The position numbers and the translations under genes were made by a program. Below the pieces are notes generated by a model. That model was given only the letters and a program-made list of their open reading frames with translations, was not told where the DNA came from and ran no database searches. DNA of 64,000 nt from Taxillus chinensis (Eukaryota; Streptophyta; Magnoliopsida; Santalales; Loranthaceae), in NCBI GenBank assembly GCA_023512835.1, contig CM042090.1, positions 16,669,117 to 16,733,116 on the forward strand, in the 5' to 3' direction. Of this stretch, positions 13,701 to 25,700 are shown piece by piece. Numbering within the stretch: the first letter of the stretch is position 1; each line of letters opens with the position of its first letter.

Positions 13701-16700
13701 AATTCTATTTTATCTCAGATGACTTAAATTGATTTTGGTTTTTCTTTTAGTTTTAGCTTAAAAAATAAATTATAGTATTAAATTGTTAAGAAAGTAATCT
13801 GATGTGGAGTTTCTGTTTAATGGGAAGTAGATTGGAGTTGGGACTTCATTTGATGTATTTTCTCCTAATAGTAACATAATTTGTAGAGTTCATATTTCTT
13901 TCTGTTTTTCATTTATTACCCAATCACAATGCAAGAACTAGTCTCTTTCGAGCATAATACCTCTGTGTATACCCTAACATGGAGGCAGGTGACCCATTAA
14001 GTACTAGATTGTTTAATCTAGAGCTAGCATCACACTCACTCTTGATTTAGTAACCTAGGTTTACACTGGTTTTCACATATTATGTAATTTCTAGTCTGAT
14101 CATCTTGAATTTCTGGTAATTATATTTCATCTTACAATCCATCATATAATTACCTAAAATACAGAACAACATGGCCAATATCATTCCATACAATTAATCA
14201 AGACTTTCAATAAGTAGAAAACAAAGAATACGAATTTGCAGATTATTCCAATTAACACATTACATCAAATTCTATCCTAATCCAAATCAAGGGGTTCTAA
14301 ACCAACATACTAGTTTTAAAAGATACAACAGAGAAGTAAGACATGAAGGAAAGGAAAAGAGGGTAACTGTGGCTGCTTGAAGGTAGAAATGACCCCCCTA
14401 ATGACTTGCTCCCAGCTAGTAGTGTTCCAGAATGATGCAGATGCTCCAATCCTCCAAAAACTCCCTGAAATCTGCCCTCAAATGATAATTACGATTTTTT
14501 TGTATTTTTCTCTCATTTTTCCAACTCCCATCTCTTCCAAAAACTCAGCTTATATAGCCTCCAGAAATTAGGGTAACAGTAAAAACGAAAATGCATCCTC
14601 ACAGCTAAGTTTAATCACAGCCCTACAGGTGTAAAACACTGCAACTTGTGCAACTGTCTCATTAAAAATGTTAGGTGTGGGATGCTGTGCCGCAGACTTG
14701 GAAATAGTGCATTTAGGCTTGAGATCAATGCAAATCTGGCACAGAAACGATTTGGTCGAGTGAACGAAAGCTTCACCCGACCATCTTCAAAACTCACTCG
14801 TCCAGAAGCAAAAGTAGTCTCAAAATACTTGAATCAGTTGAATGTGACAGAATCCCATTTGGTCGGGTGAAAGTTCTTTCACCCGACCGGCTTCAAAGTT
14901 AACCCGACAAAAAGACAAACGTATCCAGGATAACTCGAATCGACACCATGTAGCTTTATCACATTTGGTCGGGTGAAGAGAAGCTTCACCCGTTCATCCT
15001 CAATGCTCACCCGACCAGAAAGCAAAGTTGTTGGAAAAGGTTTAAATCGACGGATTTCATCTTCATATCACGTGGTCGGGTGAACATTCTTCACCGGACC
15101 AGAACAATTCTTCACCCGATCAGCTTCATTTGTAGTCTGTGTAATCCGAATGCGCACTAATCATATTGGTCGGGTGAAATTTTATTTCAATCCAGTCTTG
15201 GCTGTCTTTTGTTATGTAACTGCTGTTAGCCTCAATTTCTTGCTTCCATGGAGAAATCCCTGAGTTTAATATAAATAATACAAAGAACAAGCAAAAACTC
15301 CACGGAGAAACTCCAATTGGTGGTTAGGGTGTTAGATAGAAAATATAAACATTTTCGAGTAACAAAGATGTATAATTCATGTCAATACACACCCAAAATG
15401 GCCCTAAATAGTGGTCCAGATGATCACTATCACATGGTCTGGGTAACTTTCTGAGACTGCAACCTTTTTTCTTGTGAAGTATCCTTTCTTCGCCAGCAAT
15501 ATGTATCTCCAAAACCTTAGACTAGACATAATAAATTGTATCATCTAGTTTAAGAAGGATTGGTATATTGGTTTATATAATGGTAACAGTGGTTGCACTT
15601 TGCTGTCTGAAACTACAAAGAGCTTCTCAGTAGTCATGATGGTGTGATGATGTATAAGTCAAAATAAACATACCAATGCACCAGCACGCCTGAAAACAAG
15701 TTTCACAGGAGTGCAGACTGTCGCCCAAAAACAGAGACTGTCTATAGTAATGGTGGCATTAGAGACAATGGTAGCGGTTCGGGGCATGTAATGGGTCTGT
15801 GTATTCAGGATTGGGACATTGGAATGAAGGCAAGGGTTCAGCTGACGATAGCAAAGCTGACGGCGACAGCAGTGACAGTGGGAATGGTGGTTGCTCTTTG
15901 TGGGACACAGGAATGATGGAGCAAGCAATTCTTGATCGCTGTGGATATTGTCAAGGAGATCAATTACTAGGGTGCCTCTTAGGTTTAGGGTTGTTTTGCT
16001 ATAATACCAAGTAGAAGTAGAGAATAATGAAAATAATAATAATTCTCTCTTACTTCACAATTGAACAATACAGCGTAAGATTGAAAAACCTAATTAGGAA
16101 AGTAACTAATTTAGGTAATTAGCTAATATTTCATTAAATTACAATTCATTCCATTTGGTTGAAAGCTTCATTTATGAAGTTGAAGAGACGTGCTTGCTTG
16201 CGATGAAATTTATGTTTTGGCACATTGCATACTTTTTTATGCAGGTTTTGACTTATGCACAACAGTCAAGAGAAAGATCCAACTATGAGCAGGCGGCTCT
16301 CAACGAAAGGATGCAAGAATACAAAAGGCAGATTGATAGAGAAAGTAGGTGGTGTTTAAATGGGTCCAGTGAATCCCCTAATGGTGATGGTATACAGGCT
16401 ATTGGCAGAAGCTCACATAAAATGATAGAGGCTGTAATGCAATCTGCTGCCAAGGGGAAGGTCCAAAGAAATTTTTGAGCAATTGAGGAGCTCTGCTAAT
16501 AAGTGTATATGGTTTCTGTAAATCATTCTGTCATACCCGATTACTTCAATCTTTCAGGTTCAAACCATTCGCCAGGGTTATCTCTCAAAACGCTCTTCAA
16601 ACTTGAGAGGTGACTGGAAAAGACGATTTTTTGTTCTTGATAGCCGAGGAATGTTGTATTACTATCGCAAGCAATTCAGCAAAACATCTGTAAGTATTTC

Positions 16701-19700
16701 ATTTGGAAATGAGCTAGGATGTAGAAAGTCAAATTTTGTTGACTTTTGTCTTTTAAATTTTAATTTAAATTTTTATAATGTTATCTCCCTTCGTTAGGGA
16801 CACGGAGGTCAACTTGCTTGTCAAAGGACCAGTTCTGATGGTTCTGGGCTGCTCAGTCGGTGGCTTTCTTCTCATTACTATGGAGTGCATGATGAAAAGT
16901 CTGTTGCTCATCACACAGTGAACCTGCTGACATCAACTATAAAAGTTGATGCTGACCAGTCTGATCTTAGGTTTTGTTTCAGAATTATTTCACCAACAAA
17001 GAACTACACTTTGCAGGTATACCTGCCGAAGTCTGACACTTTTAGGGGAATGCTTCTGTAAATTCGGTTGATGGTTGTAACATTTTTTTCTTTTCTTGTT
17101 CTGTTGATATCATTATTATTGGTTGTATTAGTATTAGTATTAGTATAATTAGTATTTGGTACTAAAACCTTCATAACTTATATTTTACTTCAGGCAGAGA
17201 GTGCACTGGACCAAATGGACTGGATTGAAAAGATAACAGGGGTTATTGCTTCATTACTCAGTTCCCAGGCCCCTGAGAGGGTAAGTAGTCTGAGCGTGTA
17301 CGCTATTTTCCTTTGGTTTCCAGCCATACTGATTATTCTATTAATCTTTTGTTTCAGTGCTTGCCTGCTAGCCCTACGGGAAGTTGCCATCAATATTCTT
17401 CCAGTGAAAGTAGTTCCTTTGGAAGTTGTGATTTTGATCATGTTCCATTTGAAGATTACACATCTGAAAGGAGCCATGCTACTGCACATTTTGAACGCCC
17501 ATCCAGAAGATTATTTCAGCAGCGCTCCTGTGTAAAAACTGAGAAACCAATCAATGTGTTACAGAAAGTGTGTGGGAATGATAAATGTGCTGATTGTGGT
17601 GCTTTAGAACCTGATTGGGCATCATTAAATCTTGGTGTTCTTGTCTGCATTGAATGTTCAGGTGTTCACCGTAATCTTGGGGTACACATATCAAAGGTGA
17701 ATTGTCTGTCTCGGACTACGATGCCTCATGTACAAGTTCCTTCGTTTCAAAAAGGATCTCTGGTTGATGGAAAAATCCATGACTTATCATTGATCCTGAT
17801 ATTGATAGATGTTATTTTGGTTGCTATTGTCCATTTGCATATTTGGATCTTCCTTAGGCTTGATCTCATTTTGCATGCTACTCTTTGTCTTATTTTGACC
17901 CCGCATGCTCAGCAGAACCACAAATGATGCCACCTGTCACACGCTTTGGGAATATATTTTCTGTTGTGTTTGTTAATTTGCAATGTCTTCTCTTTGTGTT
18001 TGATTTCTCTTGCAGGTAAGATCACTGACACTTGATGTTAAAGTGTGGGAGCCTTCTGTTATATCCTTGTTTCAATCTCTGGGCAATACATTTGCCAACT
18101 CAGTCTGGGAGGAACAATTGCAGTCTCGAAGTGCCATGCAGGTTGATCTTGTCCTTACAGGGTAATTATTTCCCCGCATAAACTAGGTTGTTTCATTGTA
18201 CCCAATTACAGAGTATTTAACCTTTAATTTTGGGGTTTATGCAATGTCACTAATATTTTAATTTGTTATTTGGTATCGTAGCTCGCAGAAGTCTGATAAA
18301 TCACATCTTTCTTTTGCCAGCAAACCTAATCCTCTTGATACTATTTCAATAAAGGAAAAGTTCATTCATGCCAAGGTATAATAATGTATATTTTTCTTCC
18401 GGTGTCTTCATATTTGTTGCTTGAAAATAATGTCATCTTATAAGATTCACTGACGTGGTTCATGAAAGTTGTATACATTTCCATGCAAGTCAGATAACTT
18501 TGGTAATCATAATTCATGCTGGAGCAAAGGAGGTTGGCAATTCTGGTCTATAAAACAATGCTTTTGCTTGGACAAACGTAATTGAGGATAAAGACTGCAC
18601 TGATTTATTAGATCAATAATTACAATTCTAATTTTGCCTCGCTGTGCTTTCTTTATCACAAATTTTCCTTAAACTTAATGTTGCTGTAATTAGAATGATA
18701 ATATGTAATATTGTGAGATACGGTATAATTAGATTTGATATCTTAATATCTACATTATGATCGATAGATTTTTCTTCTTGTATCTATACCTTGTCATATA
18801 ATAAAATATAATATTATCTTTTGTTTATATTATGGTATCAAAGTCATTCAAATAAACGTTTTGTTCATCATATATAACTCAAAGCCATTCAAATAAATGT
18901 TCTGTTTGTCGTCTATAACTCAAAGTCATCTTTGGCTTATTTTTGTTTATATCCTTTGATATTCTTTTCGTCATTCGTCGCCGATATCATTTGGAGAAGC
19001 TCTCTATCGACATTGACAACATATATGCCAACCAGAGATTGTCATCTCTGCCCAAATTTGCCATTGACGTCTTTGTTCGTTGATGTTCTGTTTGTCGACA
19101 CCTTTACACAATTCAACGTTGACTTCAACATCTCTTCCCGACGAGGATTTTGACATCGACAACGGCATGTCTCTCTCTGTCCATTGTATTCTATTGAGTC
19201 AAAGAACTAATGGAGTATTTGGATTTCTTATATTATGGTAAAGGGAATCTTACTCACATATATGAGGTTTTAAAGCATTCTATTGAGTCAACAAACAAAA
19301 TTAGTCTCTTAAGACTTATTTAATGTCTTTTGAAACCCGAATTTAAATATTATGTTACTTCGGTGGATGACTATTCTCGTGTTACTTGGTTATATTTAAT
19401 GAAAAGTCGTTACGAACTATTTTCTATTTTGTGTTAAAACCAATATTCAATTTAATGTTTTCATTCACCGCTTATGCAATGATAATGCTAAAGAGTATAT
19501 CCAATTCTTGTTTTGAAATTTTATAGTTCAACGTAGCATGTTTCATGCCCTCTTATTTCAAATGATACTCGATCTCAAAAGGGTGTGGCCAAATGTAAGA
19601 ACAAACATTTTCTTGAAATTATCCATGCTCTCTTATTTCAAATGAATATTCCTAAATCCTTTTAGACTAATGCAGTTTCTACTACATGTTTTTTATCACA

Positions 19701-22700
19701 TGCCATCATCTATTCTTTATAGGGAGATCTCTTACAAAACCCTATTTCCCCACGAGCCCATGTTTCCAATTGACCCTCATATATTTAGTAGCACTTGCTT
19801 TGTTCATGATGTTTGGCCACATGTCACCAAATTAGATTCATGTTCTTAAAATGTATTTTCCTTGGTTATCCTCATCTTTAAAAAGGTTATTGATGTTATT
19901 GTATTAGTTTTAGCAAAAAAAAATTCTCAATTGATGTTACTTTCATGGAAGATATAATTTACTTTTCATTTTTTTCTCCTCCACATACCAGGGGGAGGAG
20001 GATGATTTATTGGTATATACTATCACACTTTCCATGGTAGTCCCATTTATCTTGCCATTCACAAGAATCCTATTATTCAAAGTCGACACTAACCTCTTGA
20101 TTTATATTATGTATATGCTTCTTTGCCCTTGAATCTAAGTCTCAATTGATGATCTTCCTATCACATTATGTAAAGATAAACATGCATCTATACTATTTCA
20201 TCTAATCTTGTGTTTCATGAGAGAATCAAACATATTAAAATTTATTGTCATTTCATTCGCAAGAAAATTTATCTTGGATTTTCCACAAGATATCTGAAGA
20301 CTAAAAAACAATTAAGCGATATCTTCACCAAATCTTTAAATGAGATTTAAGTTACATGATTAATATTTATGCTCCAACTAGTGAGTATTATTGTAATTAG
20401 AATGATACGGTATAATTAAATTTGATGCCCTAATCTACATTACCATAAATTTCTATTCTTTTATATATATCTAATCATGTATTGTATGAAGATAATTAAA
20501 GAATATTATCCTTCATTTATGTCACTTATAACTATCCCTAATGTAGAGCCATTCTGAGTATTGTCCCCATCCTCACCCCTTCTCTCATAATTTTTTTTAT
20601 TTAAACAGCTGTCTCTGAATTCAGGATGGGTAACAAATATAATCAGTCAAGGATATGCAATTGGAAAGTAAATGAAACCATTGTGGCTTTAGAAACTGGC
20701 TCTTATTTGCATGCTTTATTGAATTAGGCTGTGATCTCTATACAGTTACACGTGTCTTGGTCGTCTTTGATACCAAGAATAGGCTTTATGGATGTCTTAC
20801 CTTGGTTGAGACTGTGCTCAGAACTGTCAAACAGCCAAGCATTCCTCTCCCGCCATAAACACCAAATAACACAATGTGGGACAGCCCTCCAAACGATAGA
20901 CCACCGCCCGACGAGGCCCATCCAGCAAGAGAAACGGCCGAACAGGCACTGAGGCATAACCTAATGAAGCCCAAACAGCCCCAACACCAAGTCCCACAAC
21001 ACACAGGCAACTGGGTAATGAAGAAGCATATGATCCACAGACTCACCTATTGCCTTACACATATAACACCAACTAAGAGCCACCATACCCCACCACCGCA
21101 CGTTTTCAACGGTCAAGATCTTCCCACAAATAGATGTCCAACCAAAGAATGACACTTGGGGGGAACCAAGGCATGCCACATACTATGCCATGGGAAACCC
21201 TCCGAACCACCTAAAGAAAGGACAGAATGGAAAGAGTGGACCGTAAAGCCATGAGCCTGAGCAGGAGCCCAACACATGGAGTCAGCCACATTCCACCGGA
21301 GCTTAGAGTAGTACAAAACCTCAAAAAAAGTTGTGAAATCCTTTAGCTTCCAATCATGAGCATGTCTAGAGAAGGTAACCTCCCACTGCACCACACCACT
21401 CCCACACAACAAAACAATAGACCACAAGAGCGTCTTGAGAACAAGCAAGACGCTACAAATCAGGGTAAACCTCCCTTAGAGAGCCTGCAATGCACCACAC
21501 ATCATCCCAAAATCGCACAGAGGAACCATCCCCCACTTGAAAGACCACATGAGGTGAGAACACCCCCCACTAGGACTAGATACCCTTCCACAAGCCCACC
21601 CCATGAGGCCCCAGAGGAGCCCAGAGACCCACCCCCCCAAAGGACACCGCCGGATTTGCTTAATGCCCACACCCCCGCTCGCAAAAGGCCGACACACGAC
21701 ATCCCATTACACCAAATGAATCTTATGAGCTTCCTCCGTGGACCCCCAAAGAAAATTCCTCTGGAGTTTGCTCTATCCAAGAGGCCACTGTAGCTGGCAA
21801 ATTAGAGAGGGTGCTCTTAAGGAAGGTAAGCTTCCCACCCGAGGAAAGATAACCCCATTTTCACCCTGCTAACTGCTGCTCTATCTTCTCTAAAATAGGG
21901 TTCCAAATAGAAAAGGACTTGAACCGAGCCCCCAAAGGAAGCCCCAGGTACCAAAGGGGCAGCATAGAAGTATGACACCCAAGCATGGCAGCAAGCTCTA
22001 AAGACGGCACCTCCCCAACTGGAGCTAGAACTAATTTACCCAATTTAATTCGGAGGCCAGAAGTATCTTCAAACTAGACTAGAATGGACCGCAAAAGGCT
22101 CAATTGCTCTACATGAGGCTCACAGAAAAGCAAAGTATCATCTACAAACAATAGGTGGGAGACAACCACAGGTGAAGAATCCAAATCCCCAACAGGAAAG
22201 CCCGCAAGCAAACCAATGAAAGCAGCCTTCTGGAGCAGTCAGCTAAAAGCTTCCATAACGATGACAAACAATGACTCATTTGATACGCGAGAATGAAATA
22301 GGAAGTAATAAAATTAGCATGGGAATGGAATGGAATGGAATGACATGGGAATGGGAATGGGAATAGTTCATTACTTTACCCATGATTGGTATACAATACC
22401 ATGTATAGAGTATTTTTTGTCAAATTACAATACCAACCCTTTTCCCCACCCTAGTTGCGTAGCAACCCCAACCCCCACCCTTGGCCGTCGTGCAACCCCC
22501 AACCCTCACCCATGGCCGTTGCGCAGCTCCTCATCCCCACCCTTGGCTGTCACATAGCCCCCCAACCCCACCCTCGGCCATCTCACAGCACCCGTAACCC
22601 CCACCCCCGACCATTGCGCAGCGCCCCCAACCACACCCCACCCCATGCCGGCCATTGTGCAAAACCCCCAACTCCCACCCCTGGCCATCGCATGGCAGCC

Positions 22701-25700
22701 CAACCCCCACCCTAGCTGTTGCAGTACCCCCCCACCCCACCCCCGGCCGTTGTGCAGTGGCCCCATACCCATGGACGAAGGAGATATGGATGAAGAAGCC
22801 GAACAGATGAAGGATAGACGAAGAGCAGTGTTGTAAAGTTTATTACCCTAGGCAAGGTAATAATTCAATACTAGGGATGTGGGATAATCAATATTACCTT
22901 ATTTACGGTAATGTTTATCCCAAGGTAATGAAACATTTCATTTCCTTGGCTCTATCAAACGTGAAAATGGGAATGAATTTCATTCCATTGTATTTTTATT
23001 CTCACGTACCAAACATACTATAAGGGGGAGAAGGGGTTTCCTTGGCAGCCCACAACTACTTGAAAAAAAACCACACAAGTTCCCATTCACAAGGATAGAG
23101 AAGCAGACTGTGAAAATGCAATAAGATATCCATCCCTGCCATCTAGCCGAAAAGCCACACTGCCCCAATAAATAAAGAAGAAAATTCCAATTGACGTGAT
23201 CATAAGCCTTCTCTATATCCAACTGGAAGAGAGGCCTTCAAGCGGCTGGTTAGGCATTCATTGGCCACTAAAACTGAATCCACAATGTGCCTGCCCCTGA
23301 CAAACGCACTTTGAGCCAGAGAAATAATCTGCCCCAACACCAACTTGAGACCATTTGCTAACAATTTAGCAATGATTTTGTACACGCTGCCCACAAGGCT
23401 AGTCGAAGAGTATCTGCCCCAGCTTTCTTAGGAATGAGGGTGACAAATGTGGCATTCAGGCTGCATTCAAAATTGCACTGTGGGCAGACAAATCTCAAGC
23501 ACATCAACCTTCACCACATCCCAACACTACTAGAAAAAAGCCATCGGGAAGCCATTCAGCCTTGGGGCTTTATCCCCTACACAATGCCTAACCACCTGCG
23601 CAACCTCCTCCTCAAAAGGGCGATCGAGCCAAGCTGCATCCTCCACCGCAACAATGTCAAAATGAACCCCATCTAGAAGAGGCGGAACCTGCACCTCCTT
23701 GGTGTACAAAACCCCATAAAAAGCCACAACATGAGCCCGAATACTAGCCTAACACTCCGTATCCACACCATGAATATTCAACCGAGAAATAGTATTCGAA
23801 TTCTGGTGCGAATTAGCCACACGATGAAAAAATTAGAGCTTTTATCCCCCTCATTAAGCCACAAGGCCCTCGCTTTTTGCTGCCATGACATCTCTTCCAT
23901 CAACACAAGACGTGCCAACCTAGTAGTGACACTGCCACGGCTGTCCTCCCTAGTCAAGGGACGCTGCGCCACCAAGTCATCAAGCTCTTGAAGCCTCGCC
24001 ATCATAGTGATACGGTTCCACCTCTTTTAGATATTTAATTTAATTTTCATGATTTAATGGATAGTTATTGAGTAATTAATTTATGTAATGGGTGGTTATT
24101 TCTTTTTAGTGGAATAATGAGTAGTTATTTCATGTAGTGGGGAGTAGTGGGTAGTTATTTCATGTAGTGGGAAAGTTATTTCATGTAATGGGATCATGGG
24201 AAGTTTATAGGAGTCATGGGTTAGTGGGTTGTGTGTTTGAAAGGCTATATATAGCTATATCACTTTTTATGTAAAGCATGTCTTGAATTAATTGAAAAAA
24301 GAGTCTGTGGGACTGTTTCCTACAAATTTTCCTCTTGCTAGATTCTGGCATTGAGTGGTCATTATCATTTGGTATCATAGCCAACGGTCTTCATGGCCAA
24401 AACACGTACTTCCCATACCGACCAACCCACACAACCATCACAATCCTCCACCGACGTATCCATCCTTAATCCATCAGATCCCATTCCCCCTGATGTTCCA
24501 GACATACATAAACAATTGTCAACCATTGTGACACGTCTAGAACTACTTGATGGCCTGGCGAACAAGGTTGCATCCTTGGAAACACAGTTCCGAGCTACCT
24601 CGCAGCAACCATCCCTTGATGCCGTGCCTGAAACGTCTTGGCGGGGTGAGACTAGGAATCGACGCCCGCACCCCTATGATCGTCCACGACCTCCTTGGTG
24701 GGATGATTCGGAAGCTAACGGCAACACACCTTTGCCATTGTTTCGAAAAACTCGAGCAAAAATTGATTTTCCCAAATTCGAAGGTGGCGATCCACGTGGT
24801 TGGGCTCTCAAGGCGGAAAAATATTTCCGTTACTTTGAAATTGCCGGCAACTTGAAGGTTGAAGTCGCAGCGATGCACTTGGAGGGAGACGCTTTAGATC
24901 TTTATGCCTGGGCTTCGGGAGAGCAAGAATTGGTGCATTGGGAGGACTTGGTGCGATTATTTCAGGAGAGCTACGGCCCCCTTGAGTTTCAAAATCCCGA
25001 TGAAGCCTTGTGTTCCATCAAACAATCCGGTACGGTGGCTGAGTATCGGTTGGAGTTTGCAAGAAGGGTGGCTTGGGTTGCTGATTGGCCAGAAAACGCT
25101 CTTTTGGGAGTATTTATGGCTGGTTTAAAGGAAGAATTAAAAGCGGAGGTGCATATTCATAAACCGCGTTCCGTTTATAAGGCCGTGTCTTTAGCCCTGG
25201 AGTTTGAAGCAAAGGCGACATTACACAAAAGCCAAAAGCCCAACACATTTACACAGCACAATGGCACCTCAAACATAACTCCATGTCTTTCTATTACGAC
25301 ACCTTCACGCCCACCGCCTATCCCGTCATCCAACAATAACGAGCGACAATAGAGACGTGAAAAAGGTCTTTGTTTCCGTTGCAGCGAACGCTTCATGCCG
25401 GGACACCAATGTCGGCCATCTTTATCCCAACTTGAATTCACTGACAACCCGGAGAAAAGCTGTCTCGGTGACGATGATGGTAGAACGGTTCATAAGAACG
25501 AAGAAAAGATGGAAACTTCTTTCTTTCCGCCTTGAGGACAAATCGGTTTTCAAGGGGGATGCATTGATACGGTTCCACCTCTTTTAGAGATTTAATTTAA
25601 TTTTTATGATTTAATGGATAGTTATTGAGTAATTAATTTATGTAATGGGTGGTTATTTCTTTTTAGTGGAATAATGAGTAGTTATTTCATGTAGTGGGGA

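Noticed and set aside
17313..17927. 204-codon plus-strand open frame over the ArfGAP zinc finger
   Set aside because: It is real only at 17358-17696; the rest reads through two introns with GT/AG sites that fit the family alignment.
21356..21793. 145-codon plus-strand open frame, Pro/His/Thr-rich
   Set aside because: It is antisense to the L1 ORF2 relic, and its composition is a by-product of that.
22455..22836. Several overlapping open frames (63-88 codons) on both strands
   Set aside because: They are translations of the C-rich minisatellite; stop-free frames follow from the base composition.
24543..24878. 102-111 codon open frames overlapping gag in other frames and on the minus strand
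   Set aside because: They are shadows of the TR-GAG gag gene.
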